A program made the translations under genes and the position numbers. The notes below the pieces were generated by a model. The model was given only the letters and a program-made list of their open reading frames with translations, had not been told where the DNA came from and ran no database searches. Positions 29,760 through 41,183 of a stretch of 64,000 nt of DNA are shown piece after piece (the first letter of the stretch is position 1; every line of letters begins with the position of its first letter). The stretch is from Hydractinia symbiolongicarpus (lineage: Eukaryota; Cnidaria; Hydrozoa; Anthoathecata; Hydractiniidae), in contig NC_079877.1 in assembly GCF_029227915.1 (NCBI RefSeq), positions 18,336,851 through 18,400,850 of the forward strand. The letters run 5' to 3'.

Positions 29760-32700
29760 TTGAAAGGAGAAAAAAACAGTATTAACCTGCAGAAAGAACT
29801 GGCCAATAACTATGCAAACATCTACATTCCTGAAAATATTTTAATATTTTTCGTCTTTATCATAGTTAACTTTCTTAAAGTTATGAGCTGTAGAAAGAGA
29901 AACTTATTGCTTGCATCAGCTGGTTGTTTCTTTCAAATTGCCATAGTTACACTTGTTGTACATAGTTATCACAATGAAGTTTGTAAATACTCCAAACTTG
30001 AGCGTTGTAACAAATCATCTTTCTTCGTGCCTGAATCTGTAGCTCTTTGTAACGAAATTACTAATAAGAACTTAGAAACTAACATCAAGTACTATATGTT
30101 GTCTTTTCTTGTTTTAAGCAGGAAAAACCAGACAAACTATCTTTGTTCATTTATTCTTCTTTCTGGTGACATAAGTCTAAACCCTGGCCCTCCTGTGGAT
30201 ATGACAACTGTGAATGAGGACTGGAACGTGTTCAAGAAGAGAGGGTTTCATATGGCTCATGTCAACATTAATTCGCTTTTACCTAAAATTGATGAACTTA
30301 AGGCAATAGCGTTCTCAACTAAAATAGCTATTATTGGTATAACAGAATCTAAACTAGATAATACTGTAACAGATTCTGAGGTATCTATTGAAGGCTATAA
30401 CCTCCTTAGATGTGACAGAAACAGGCATGGAGGAGGTGTTGCTTGCTTTATTAGAAATGATATTTGTTACTATTCTCATAAGCGACTTTCAGAAAATTTG
30501 GAATGTGTCATGTTTGATGTTTTATTTCCTAAAACAAAGCCTTTCACTGTTGGAGTGTTTTACAGACCACCAGATTAAAATAATTTTGTCAATAATATTT
30601 CAGATGAATTTACTACATTAGATTTTGATGAGAAAGAATTCTATCTCTTGGGAGACTTTAATATCAATACTCTTTGTAATGGTAGAAGTATTTTTAAAAT
30701 GAATAAGACAGCACTTAAGAGTGATCATGTCTCTGGATTGCAAAAGCAATATGTAGAATTTTGTTCGCTTTATGGCCTTAAACAATTGATTGTTGAGCCT
30801 ACAAGGGTAACTTGTGCTACTGCAACAGTTATTGACCACTTTTTAACAAATTGTGTTGGTAAAGTTTCTCAAAGTGGAGTTTTAAATGTTGGACTATCAG
30901 ATCACCAAATGATTTTCTGCACCAGAAAAGTCAAAAAAGTCAAGTTTAATACCCACAAACATATCAAATTTCGATCTTTTAAAAACTACACAAAGGAACA
31001 GTATCAGGGTCTCCTAAGGGAAACAAACTTTCCAAATTATAATGAGTTCACGGACATTGATCTGGCCTACTCTGATTTTTTGACAAAACTAATGTCAGTA
31101 ATAGATACTATAGCACCTACTAAAGAGGCCAGAATTAAATGCAACTCCCAGGAATGGTTTGATGGTGAGATTGCAGACAAGATTGCTACTAGAGATAAAC
31201 TTTTAAAAAGGTTAAGAAGTCAAAATTACAAATCGATTCTGACCTCTGGAATAAAGCAAAAAGTAATGTGCAAAATTTGATCAATAAAAAGAAAAAAGAA
31301 TACTATAAAAACAAAATAACAGAAAACACAGGCAAGCCTAAGGAACTATGGAAGACTCTAAAGTCTATGGGACTTGACAACTCAAAGAAGTCAGATCCGA
31401 ACTACTGTCTAAAGGATGAGGATGCCTTACATTTTGATACAAAATCAAAACTAGAGATATTTAAGAACTTTTTCTCTGGTCTAGCAGATGGGCTGCTTCA
31501 AAATCTTCCTAAGCCCTCAAATAGATTTGGGATAAATGCTGTCATCTCATATTACAAATCGCTAAACATTGGAAACAAGATATTCAATTTTCAGCAAGTC
31601 TTAGAAGAAGATGTGCTGAATTTGCTGAATGATACTAGTACAACAAAAGCACCAGGACTTGATACTATATCTGGAATTTTCTTGAAGGATGGTGCTGATG
31701 TTCTCTGCAGACCAATAACTCAATTATGTAATATTTCTATCTCACTGTCATCTTTCCTTAGTGAATGTAAGATAGCTAAACTTAAGCCACTATATAAGAA
31801 GGGATCAAGAACTGATCCAAAGAATTACCGCCCTATATCTTTGCTTCCTCTTTTTTCTAAAATTATTGAAAGAGTGGTCCATAACCAAACACAAGCTTTC
31901 TTAGACGAAAACAATATATTATTTAAATTTCAGTCTGGCTTTAGAAGCTGTCATTCAACAGATTTTTGTCTATCATATATACATGACAAAATTTCAAAAG
32001 GTTTTGATGCAGGCTTGCTGTCTGGTATGATCCTCATTGACCTACAAAAAGCTTTCGATACCATCAACCACTCCATACTTTTGGAAAAATTAGGAACTCT
32101 TGGATTTTCAAATGAAGTAGTTCTTTGGTTCAGGTCTTACCTTGCAAACAGAACATTTTGTGTGTCAATAGATAACTTATCATCTAATCCAGGTAAACTG
32201 GAATGTGGTGTTCCCCAAGGTTCTATCTTGGGTCCACTTCTGTTCTTACTTTATATAAACGATATGCCACAAGCTTTAGTACAATGTGATCTTTTTCTCT
32301 ACGCAGATGATTCATGTCTCTTATTTCAACACAAAGACATAACTTAGATGGAAAATGCTCTTAATACAGACTTCAGTAACTTATGTGATTGGTTTGTGGA
32401 CAACAAACTCAGCATACACTTTGGTGAAGATAAAACTAAGTCTATTCTTTTTGCCTCCAGGGGAAAAATTAAGAAAGCAGAAAAACTTAATATTTCCTAC
32501 AATGGAGTAGAAATCAAGCAGCATACGAAAGTTCAATATCTTGGTTGCATCTTTGACCAATCACTGTCTGGTGAGTCAATGGCCTTACATGTGATTAACA
32601 AAATTAATGGCAAAATTAAATTTCTTTATCGTCAAAGCTCATTTTTGAACAAGGATCTGCGACGACTTCTTTGTAACTCTTTAATTCAACCACATTTCGA

Positions 32701-33172
32701 CTATGCCAGTACTGTGTGGTATCCAAACCTGACAAAAGTTTTAAAAAAGAAGCTCCAGGTTGCTCAAAACGAATGTGTTCGCTTCTGTTTACAAAAAAGT
32801 AGCAGATCACATGTAGGTGCTACGGATTTTAAGGAAATAAATTGGCTACCAGTTGGCGAAAGGTTTAAAGTATGCGTAAATAATCATACATATAAATTTT
32901 TTCAGAAAAAATGTCCTCTGTACATGTCTGATGTATTTATTCCATCAAGTCATAGAAGAGCTTCGACTCGTTCATCATTCCAGAGGCTTGAACAATCTTG
33001 TGTAAAAACATCCCAAGGTCAACAGTGTCTTTCCTACCTTGGACCCTCCTTATGGAATACTCTTCCTGAGGGTCTTAAAAGATCTAGTACTACAAACAGT
33101 TTTAAACACAACCTAAAAAAGCACTATTTTGATGTTATAACGAGAAGGGACTCAGATGATTTTGTGAATTAA
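29760..33172 (+). pseudogene. LINE ORF2: 2A-like motif, APE endonuclease, reverse transcriptase
   Basis: The N-terminal region has a hydrophobic stretch and then GDISLNPGP at 30165-30191. Endonuclease motifs follow: HVNINSLLPKIDEL, GITESKLD (catalytic Glu), LLGDFNIN and LSDHQMIF. The reverse transcriptase spans about 31600-32500 with LKPLYKKGS, NYRPISLLP, IDLQKAFDTI, GVPQGSILGP and YADD at 32300-32311. The C-terminal domain runs to 33172. Two in-frame stops (30576-30578 TAA, 32345-32347 TAG) and one frameshift near 31260 are the only breaks, so the copy is fairly young. The exact start codon is not clear. Confidence 0.9.
30168..30191 (+). other. 2A-like ribosome-skipping motif DISLNPGP
   Basis: Encoded residues D-I-S-L-N-P-G-P fit the 2A pattern D-x-E-x-N-P-G-P except that Ser replaces the usual Glu. 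2A-like peptides are known near the N-terminus of ORF2 in several APE-type LINEs. The proteins made would be the ~144-residue leader and the endonuclease-RT chain. Activity of the Ser variant is uncertain. Confidence 0.6.
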
Positions 33173-33447
33173 ATTCATATGATCTTTTGATAATCCTTTC
33201 GTTTTCGTTTTGCTTATCTTTTTTTCTATAAGGGTAGAAATGGACCACAATGGAAATCTCGCCTTGGCTTGTTTTGTGTTATCCAGCCATCAAACATATT
33301 AACACTCAGGAAAATTGCATTTAATTTTATTTTATATTTTTTATGATACATTTTAATATTATATATAGTTTATTATTTTATTTATTTGTTTTCAATTTCT
33401 TTTTCTCTGTAAATATTTTTAACGATTTTATAATGATGGCAAATATA

Positions 33448-33468
33448 ACTTACTTACTTACTTACTTA
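33448..33468 (+). repeat. TTAC tandem tail of the LINE
   Basis: Five units of CTTA/TTAC mark the 3' end of the LINE, immediately before Polinton sequence resumes. Confidence 0.75.
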
Positions 33469-34432
33469 GACACTTCGTTTGCCGGGCCTGATGAAGGTGG
33501 CATCACCCCACGTGAAAGAAGATGGCTTGACCTCGAGCTTCAGACATTAAGGGGTAACTTGAAAAGCCTGAAAAACAAGATGATCCTATACGACAGCAAG
33601 ATTAACAAGGCAGAGGGCAAGGTAAAAGAACTTGAGAAGCAGAAGGTTGGGGCGGACGAAGGACAACAAGCTAACCTTGAGAGGGAAATAGAAAAGACGA
33701 AGCAGGAGATTAAGGATCTGAACGATAAAAGGAAGGCCATAGGGGAAGCACATGGTATACTATCCGTCGACATGTACCCCCAGCTGAGACATATCAAAGA
33801 AACGCTGTTGAAAGCAGGGCATAACCATAGCGAGTATCGTCTCTGCTATTGGTCTATTGATAAGCACCATTCTACTCTCCGTTACAGGGGGAAACGCCGG
33901 GGGTGCTGCAGGAGGAAGTGGCGCAGCGGGTGGTGAAAAAGGTTTTGTAGAGAAGCAGCTGGAAAGGCTTGGAAACTTTCTCAAATACCTAGCAGGCAAA
34001 GCAGGTGCCGCATTACCCGGGATCATCGGTACGGTAGTCTCGTTCTTTCTGAGGGTAGCGTCAACCATCGTGAAATATGCGGCAAAACATCTGTACATGG
34101 CCATCGCGGCAGCTGCCGGATTTGTCGTGCTCTATATAAGAAAAGCCTATTTTCTAAGCCATATATATGCAAGGATGAGGCCAACCCCCGTCGTTATTAA
34201 TGCGGCCTTGGTATCCTCGTGTTGATTTTGTGGGGGTTGTTCAGGTATGGTAGGTGGTATGGTATGTTTTTGGAGCGGTATGGCCTATATGGTATGATCA
34301 GGAGTATGTATGGGAGGTGTAATAGGTGTGGTATGCTTAGAAGGTATAGGAGGTGTTTTGGAGTATGTATGGGTGTTTTGGCAGTATGCTTGAGGGGCGC
34401 GGCAGACGCATGGCTTACAATAGGCTTATTAT

Positions 34433-35332
34433 TTAAGTCAAGATCGTTTTGTTGTTATATCCTACGATTTTGCCTATGCGCAGGTTCATGTCGGAGGGCA
34501 AAATGTACACGGCGTGCATGACGGCGAAATTTACCGGGGTCCTGGCATATTGTAGTACCTTTCGAAATTCCGTAATATCTCGACTTACATTCTCCTGACG
34601 TTGTACCATGGCCTCAAATTTTTGCAATAGAATTTGTCTTGCCGTGTAATTGTCTGCGTCGGACCCGATTAGGGATGTTTTGGCCCCCACTTGCGATTCT
34701 AGCAATAAGACCACGTAAACCCTGATACTCTCGCTTAGCTTGGTCAGACCTTCAGATGTAAGGCCTTTACTTGTCAGCATGATGAATTTTGCCCAATCCC
34801 CAACAACCTGCGGCCACCATCTACCATTCGTCAATGATGACATAACGGCCTTAAATTTATACATACTTTTGGGATCTGCGCCATACTCGCGGCATACCTG
34901 GGCGTATCCCCAGGTTGAGTAGGGGGTTTTGTACTGAGAAAGCCCATCATCATAAGGCATCGGTACCTTCATCCTTGCTAGGATACGACGCATGTGGTAA
35001 TAAAGTTTGAAGATTGAGTTTATAAGGGGTACGAAACCCGTCATGTGCTTGGCACAGATGCCAAAGGCTGTTGTTGCACAATGGGTAGCGAAGTTCGCCT
35101 GAATATTCCAATAGTCCAGTACCCGCCCTTTCCAGCCCAGTTGAACGGGGTCATCAAGGTATGTCATTGTGACCTTGATTGCATATTTGGTAAACTCCGG
35201 AAATACCACGGAAATATGGGAGTCTGTACTCACGTACAGGTCCTGGTGCTCCAAGATGGTTACACCAAGTGGCCATTCTGCCCTTTAACTTTTGTACTTT
35301 GCCTTGGGGTTGTATGAGTATATATTCACCGA
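34433..35332 (-). pseudogene. Conserved Polinton protein, copy 2, long open frame
   Basis: Open for 273 codons from about 35254 to 34433 and identifies the true frame of the broken copy-1 gene (13815-14897). Conserved blocks: LDYWNIQANFATHC, YYHMRRILARMKVPM, KTPYSTWGYAQVCREYG, SSLTNGRWWPQVVGDWAKF. A TAA separates it from the first residues (NIYSYNPKAKYKS), which begin with GTG where ATG is expected. The Pro/His/Thr-rich tail seen in copy 1 is lost. Possibly a virion protein; family not recognised. Confidence 0.62.
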
Positions 35333-35579
35333 TATAGAAAAGCCCACGATACTTGAGGATTACCTTGGACAGAACACTCGTATAGCCCTGAAATCCATCA
35401 GTATTCTATTCAGAGTTTACTATACGTAAGTTGGAGTCTGACCAAAGGGTGACCCAGATCAAGATCCTCAGCGGTTTATACAGGATAGAGGATATTGCGA
35501 GTATTGTCAATAGCCAAGCAGAGGACAAGATCAAACTATTTGTCCTGAAAAATGGATACTGCAGGCTCCACATATTTGA
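35333..35579 (+). pseudogene. N-terminal remnant of possible minor virion gene
   Basis: The stretch QNTRIALKSISILF and RIEDIASIVNSQAEDKIKLF match 14916-15260 of copy 1. A deletion of about 1.8 kb then joins it head-on to the 3' end of the DUF4116 gene near 35575. Confidence 0.6.
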
Positions 35580-35856
35580 GCACCTTGGGTTCCTTTTCAA
35601 CAGCTTTATTGCACATGTCCTGCGTCTTGAACCTGTCTGGGATATGCCTTAGCATGCGTGGATTCTTTTCAACAACCCCATTACACATTTCCTGCGTTAT
35701 GAACCTGTCGGGCATATACATGAGCAGCCAGTGATCTTTTTCAACAACTTTGTTACACATGTCCCACGTCCTGAATCTGCCGGGAACATACCTCAGCAGC
35801 CATGGCTCCTCTTCAACCGCTTTGTTGCACATGTCTTGCGTCTTGAAGCAACTCAT
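35536..35856 (-). CDS. DUF4116-like repeat protein, 106 aa, copy 2
   Basis: Four units of the form FKTQDMCNKAVEKEPxxLxYVP, starting MSCFKTQDMCNKAVEEEPWLL as in 17240-17563. The last ~15 residues come from sequence brought in by the adjacent deletion. Function unknown; the repeat family is common in giant-virus proteins. Confidence 0.75.
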   Translation of the reverse strand: MSCFKTQDMCNKAVEEEPWLLRYVPGRFRTWDMCNKVVEKDHWLLMYMPDRFITQEMCNGVVEKNPRMLRHIPDRFKTQDMCNKAVEKEPKVLKYVEPAVSIFQDK

Positions 35857-35960
35857 TTATTATAGTAGTATTATCTTGCAAAAATTGTTGTAAGATAACG
35901 CTTTTGGCAACCCCCACAACTTTTCAAGATCTGACTTTTCATCCTCTTTGAATGTTCGAT

Positions 35961-36718
35961 TTAATCCTCCTTAATTTTAGCCTTTTCGGCTTTCTTCTGG
36001 CGATAGGCTCTTCGCCATTTAAGTTTGCTTTTCCTATTCACCAGCATGTCCCTACCAACAAACCAATCCGGTACATATTCGAATAAGTAGGCAGGTCCTT
36101 TCAATAACCCTATTATACATGTCTTGGGTCTTGAATTGATCCGGCACGTACATGAGTGCCCAGGGGTTCTTTTCAACGGCATTGTTGCACATGTCTTGCG
36201 TCTTTAACTGGTCCGGGACATAGCCGAGCATCATAGGCTCTCCTTCTACAGCCATGCTGCACATATGCTCCGTCTTGAATGGTCGTATATATACTTGAAC
36301 ATAAGGGGATTGTGTTGCACATGTATTGTGTCTCGAATTGATCGGGCACGTGCCTGAACAGGTAGGAATCCTTTTCAACGGCATTGTTGCACATGTCTTG
36401 CGTTTTAATTTTGTTGGGGACATCCTCCTTAACGGCTTTGTTACACATGTCTTACGTTTTAAACCGGTCCGGGACAAGCAGTAGCCTCAGGGGATCTTTT
36501 TCAACGACCTTGTTGCACATGTCTTGCGTCTTGAACCGGTCCGGGATAAACGCGAGCGCATAGAACTTCTCCTCAACAGTCTTGATCCAATTTTCCTGGC
36601 TTGCAGTATCATTCTTGAAATGTTGAAGCAGATCCTTCTTGCGCAGTCCCCGAACGCCATTACATAGTCCACGACCTCTCGCAATATCGCGTAATTGTTT
36701 CACAGTGTATGAATCCAT
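35961..36718 (-). pseudogene. SAP/Rho_N plus DUF4116 repeat protein, copy 2, broken
   Basis: MDSYTVKQLRDIARGRGL lies in the terminal repeat, then RKKDLLQHFKND completes the SAP/Rho_N-like helix-extended-helix. At least six DUF4116-like units (FKTQDMCNKVVEKDP) follow in three frames, with a TAA at 36452-36454 and frameshifts near 36300 and 36170. The C-terminus is basic (WRRAYRQKKAEKAKIKED). The longer repeat array shows what copy 1 lost. Confidence 0.7.
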
Positions 36719-37067
36719 TCTCCTTATTATATAGATCTTAACATCGTCAGAAGATTTCATTCTGCTCAAAACTAACACAGTTATTCCCCTCTTGAGTATG
36801 ATCAGGGACTTCCCCCGTATGATATGCGCGTTAATTATTAGGGAATTGTGCTAGAATTTTTTTGGACCTCTTATTCTGCCTATTTTGATGACGTCACTAC
36901 AATGCATTGAATATTAGGGAATAACCCTTACTCATTGCTGTATAATAGGGACTTTACATGGCTAGACATGGCATGGTATTGGATGGTGCTGGATTTGTTG
37001 CGGCTGACCGTGGGCGTGCGCGTGCGCGTTTTAGGGACTGTGCCAGAAGTAACATTTCTCTATCTCT
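36664..37067 (-). repeat. Right terminal inverted repeat, Polinton copy 2
   Basis: Inverted partner of 19493-19883 with a GC-rich CGTGCG-type insertion near 37013-37029. TGACGTCA lies at 36889-36896. Confidence 0.9.
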
Positions 37068-37097
37068 CAAAAAGGTAAAAAATAGTAGCTATATATA

Positions 37098-38792
37098 TTA
37101 ACATAAGTCACACAGAGCTTCACCACCTGGAAATGTGCAGCACTCTTCGTGGCACCAAGTCATACAACGTACATATTGGACCCACTTTTCACCCTCCTTT
37201 GCATTGCTCCACAGTCCGTTGCAAACATAACACTCCCAGTCTTCAAGAACAAGCTTTACTTTTGCTTTCGATTTTCCATTACCGCGATCCTTTTTCGGTT
37301 TTAAGCATTTTTATCCATATTTTCCTTTATTTTGCTCTTTTTCGGCAAGTGTTTTTCCAATATATTACGATGTGGCGATGCTGTTATGATAATTGATTCC
37401 CCACCCTTTTTTGCTGGCATTTTAACGTTTGGTACAGGAACAATGTTTTCAAAACTTGCTTCAATGGAAAATTGAACAGCTTTCGAAGATGAAGGTTTTT
37501 CAACAGGTGTTGAAGAGAGCAGAACAGGTAATGATTGAGGTGTGTTGGTAACAGTGGATGATTGAGGTGCAGTGGTAACATTGGGTAAAGTGGTCTCGAC
37601 TGATAAACGTGCATCTTCAGCATATTCACTATTAGGAATAACATCACGATTTAATGGTACATACAATTCCACTTGTTTTGAAACCAGAAACTGCATTTTG
37701 AGTTGTGGCTGCTTTACAATATGCAGTTGAAAAAATCTGGTCAACCGTTATTCTACCTCCGGGGTGTTCCTTTATCCATCGACTACATTCTGTGTGATAA
37801 GCAGTCTTCAGTGGCTTAAAAAAACTTCGATCTAAAGATTGTAACTTATGGGAGGTGTGCGGTGGTAGGGACAATAAAACAATACCATTCTCTCTACAAT
37901 GATCCATAGTTTCTATGTTTTTCGTATGTGTAACATGACCATCAAGAATTAGTAAGACTTTCTGGTCCGAACAATGCACACTAAAGTGTTTGATATATGT
38001 TAGAAAAAGTTCGTTTGTTATCCAGCCATTGTCCGAGCACCCTCCTATTGTACCAGGTGGAGCATGATCAATAAGTTCAGGTTTCATTTTTTTCCTTTTA
38101 AAAATCATTAAAGGTGGCACATAAATTCCTGTAGCACTGGTGCAACACACAATTGTTGTTGTAAGTCCCTTCTCGCCGCTAGTAGATGAGGAGACACCTC
38201 ATTGGTTAGTGTACTGCTGTTATGCCAGATTCATCACAATTATAAATTTAGTGTGCTTGAAATTTATAATGTCTAAAATATTTTCTAAATTGGTAAAATA
38301 GTTTGATACCGACTCCCAGTTAAGTCCATAAATTCGATTAAGAGCAACGCCTTGTGGTTTTCGTAAAAATAAAATTGGGTTTCTTTTAAGAAATCCTTCA
38401 ACAAAATCTCTTCCAGCAAGACCCGAGACCACATTGAAAGGGTGAGGAATCTTGTTTTTATCGACATATTGGAAAACAATACGTTGAATGTCAATAATCG
38501 TCAAACCATAAAATACAGTGTCCATATCTATAATATACTTGACAAGCTTATCTTCCTGGTCCTTGGTTAGAACTGTCCTTTTAGGACCCAGTATTTTTGT
38601 ATGTAAGTTACCCTCAATGAGTAGCTTTAACTTACCAGTTACCCTTCTGTGAAGAGCATTTTTAGGCACATAGAATGCATCTGCAGCTTTACGTAAACTC
38701 ATCCCCTTATTTTTAACAGCTCGTATGGCTTCCAACATTGAATCTTCAGACCACAGCCCTCTCTGTGTTTTTCTGACATAATTTCTAACCAT
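37098..38792 (-). pseudogene. pogo/Tigger-like transposase, broken
   Basis: The start MVRNYVRKTQRGLWSEDSM at 38792 leads into a Psq-type helix-turn-helix (SLRKAADAFYVPKNALHRRV). The catalytic DDD triad is seen as NCDES (in a shifted frame near 38235), LDGHVTH (~37950) and LDRSFF (~37830). A Ser/Pro-rich linker follows, then a C-terminal PHD-like finger at about 37100-37260 (CYVC, CHEEC, CDLC). Frameshifts near 38240, 38195 and 37670 break it. Similar C-terminal fingers occur in other invertebrate Tigger-like proteins. Confidence 0.85.
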
Positions 38793-39111
38793 TTTGAATT
38801 GCAATCTAAAATATAGAAATAATCCTATGTTGTATGGAACCAAAACATATACAAAAACAAACCTAGAATGAGGCCTGAAAAATTATACTCTTGTCCCATC
38901 TTGCCCCACTAACATAACCTCACAGTTAACCTAAATTTCCAGGTACCACTGCCCAGTTAAGTTAAAAAATTTTTTTGTAAAGTTCAAGACACACCCTGGC
39001 CCTATCTAAAAACATATAAATAACTTATAAAATCGAATGAAACAAACACAGGAAATTCTAAAAACTAGAAAGATTTTAGACATTTTTTTAGACATAGATT
39101 TTAGACATAGT

Positions 39112-40948
39112 TTCTATTAGACGATTTAGCGAAGCGCCGCATCTCAAATATCACTACGATATTTTTGTTTAGTGGAAGCAGTTTCTATTAATTCGTTTTA
39201 ATACGGTAAGTGTTGTTTCCATTAGACGTCTTCCATCACTATGCACACTATATGGTAATGAGTTTCGTTAATGTTTGTCACGATGGAAACTATTGTCAAA
39301 AACACGTTTGAGTGCCAGATAAAAAATAAATCAGTGGAAGAGCCCCAATGATTTGAAGATTTTTCTGTTTGATATCTTTTTTTGAAGTATATATTGCTTC
39401 TAACTGGTCTTGCCCAGTATCTTGGAAGTTTTCGTTCTTTTTTCTTCGTGTTTCTCCTTTTATTTGAACTTGGAGGAAAGAATACGGAAGGAGAAACAAC
39501 TTCATTTCTGTACGCTTTAAATGTATTGAATTTTCTATTGTTTTTAATTTCAAAAGAATCAGTGCGTGAGGTGCTCGACCGAGTCTTTTTCACAAAAAAA
39601 TGATCAAATTCCATATTCTCCTTTAATAGGGGCTAACTTTTTTCTATTGAAATCTGACTTTAACACGCTGCAGGCATGTGATTATTGTATGGAAAGTGTG
39701 CCTAATATAAGTCGGTAAACATTGCTGTTAAAAACTTCAACAATACGTTTGGAAATAAGCGCTTAACCATGATTTTAACCTATTTTTGCAGGCTTGAGTG
39801 TACCACTTTGATCATGAAAAACAATATAGATAGATATGCGATGGACGAGTGCCGACAAAATGTGTGCCGGATTAATGTTTATTCTAACTAAAGAAATAAC
39901 TTCTTATAACAGAACGTCGTTTTAAAACGAGATATAAACTTTTTCTTTTTGTTTACAAAAGTGTCGAGCATGTGCTTCTTCGCTAATTATGTTAACATAA
40001 AAACAAAAGAAATTTTACCGATTTCAATATGGCTTCTTGTTTTGATAATATTATCAAATTCATCATCAAATTATCTAATTGTTTTTATAACCAATCATAG
40101 TTGCGAATTGTTATTCACGAATAATTTAGTCACACAACCGCCAAAATTTCAAATTAAGTTTCTATACAGACACCTGCTAGAACCTCACGCAGTGTTTCAA
40201 TAGAATTAAAAGAGTTGTTTCTCCTTCCGTATTCTTTCCTCCAAGATTTGAATCAGCAACCAACATCTTCAAAAAAATTTCTCTTTTGCGTTTGCGTCTT
40301 TCATTTAAAAATGAAATCACTGAGCTGAACGTATTACATGTTGAAATCCAAACATTAACATTTTGCATACTCAATAAACTTTAGTCGACGCCATTTTGAG
40401 CAAAAAACAAAACTGAACAAGTTTTCCTTACTTTTATTATGTTCAAGTATGTCGAAACGTTTATTCACCTGTTTCCATTTAAAAAAATATCGTCTTAAAG
40501 GGGGATTTTTACGAAGCGAATTGAACGACGAACTCGATGGCGAATTCGCTTTTTAATGTTCACGACAAAATAAATTAGGCGCCAAATTCATTGTTTACAT
40601 TAGTTAACCGCGTTCTGATTGGTCAAAAACTAGCAGTGAAACCTTTAGCCGCGAAAAAGTAGGAACTATTTCTACTTTTCAGCGAAGCGAATATTTCGAT
40701 GCAAAATCAAAACAAACAAAACTGCGCATGCTCAGATACAATTCGCCGACGAATTCGCCGTTCAATTCGCTTCGTGAAAGTCTCCCTTAAGAGCTATCCG
40801 ATACATGTTATGTCACTTTGACGATCGGCATGGAGTGATAGCTATCCGAGAGCCAATTGTGCTGAAAGAACACATTTTAAATGGAAGCAAAACACCTATC
40901 CGATATGCTTGTTAAGACGCTGCGATAGTAAATCGTCTAATGGAAAGT
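39112..40948. repeat. Inverted-repeat block in the 5' part of the pogo element
   Basis: TTCTATTAGACGATTTAGCG at the left and, inverted, TTCCATTAGACGATTTACTA at the right bracket a non-coding stretch of about 1.8 kb. Inside, 39470-39570 and 40170-40246 form a second inverted pair (sharing GGAAAGAATACGGAAGGAGA). The region may be one or two further nested non-autonomous elements. Confidence 0.45.
40499..40786. mobile_element. 288-bp MITE with TTAA target site
   Basis: TTAA flanks both ends (40495-40498, 40787-40790). The terminal ~30 bp are inverted repeats sharing ACGAAGCGAATTGAACG. Non-coding. The TTAA footprint fits piggyBac or Kolobok-type transposition. Confidence 0.7.
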
Positions 40949-41157
40949 AAGTGATAGCTAAAATTTATCGCACATTCCCCTCACAAAATTATATAAAAAA
41001 ACAAAGTTTCAGTTAAGTAACTGAAACTTTTTTGTGTGACTTTGAATATTGTCTTGAAGTAGAATGGCGTGTTCCACAACAGCTCTTTATTTTAACACAT
41101 TGTAAATTGTCGAACGACAGAAAAGCAAATTAAATATAAAAATGTCACGTCTTACAT

Positions 41158-41183
41158 ATGTCCCGTCTTGCCCCGCATTACGC
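41158..41183 (-). repeat. Right terminal inverted repeat of pogo-like element
   Basis: Inverse reads GCGTAATGCGGGGCAAGACG, matching the left end with few changes; TA follows at 41184-41185. Confidence 0.8.

Larger units (their letters stand above)
28840..33468 (+). mobile_element. CR1/L2-like non-LTR retrotransposon (LINE), 5'-truncated
   Basis: An SGNH-hydrolase-type ORF1 remnant is followed by an ORF2 with a 2A-like motif, APE-type endonuclease and reverse transcriptase. The element ends in a short TTAC repeat tail (33448-33468), the kind of 3' microsatellite seen in CR1/L2-group LINEs. The start falls within ORF1, so it is 5'-truncated as expected for target-primed insertion. A clear target duplication was not found. 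Base composition is much more AT-rich than the host Polinton, which makes the boundaries easy to see. Confidence 0.88.
28722..34225 (+). pseudogene. Coiled-coil/membrane Polinton gene split by a LINE
   Basis: The 5' part (28722 to about 28840) encodes MPTNPVFVPDIDIEDGGED and more acidic residues. The LINE then intervenes. The 3' part resumes near 33470 (TPRERRWLDLELQTLRGNL), with a long coiled coil rich in Lys and Glu, and, after a frameshift near 33830, the Gly/Ala-rich membrane segments (GIIGTVVSFFLRVASTIV). Counterpart of 12447-13681. Family not recognised. Confidence 0.65.
19493..37067. mobile_element. Polinton/Maverick element, copy 2, inside the pogo element
   Basis: Inverted repeats begin AGAGATAGAGA on the left and end TCTCTATCTCT on the right. 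Flanks (CGAAAA left, CAAAAA right) could be a one-mismatch target duplication but the boundary is ambiguous by a base. Gene order equals copy 1. Relative to copy 1 it lacks about 0.6 kb in polymerase, 0.75 kb between polymerase and the next gene, 0.6 kb between ATPase and nuclease, 1.3 kb between capsid and membrane genes, and about 1.8 kb near the right end. A LINE of about 4.6 kb is inserted at ~28840. Confidence 0.92.
18409..41183 (-). mobile_element. pogo/Tigger-like DNA transposon interrupted by other elements
   Basis: The left end reads GCGTAATACAGGGCAAGATG and the right end is its inverse with three or four changes; TA dinucleotides flank both (18407-18408 and 41184-41185), the target signature of Tc1/mariner-pogo elements. 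The transposase gene (37098-38792, minus strand) has the pogo-type HTH and DDD catalytic motifs. Removing the inserted Polinton (17.6 kb) and MITE leaves about 4.5 kb, a plausible length. The gene is broken. Confidence 0.85.
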
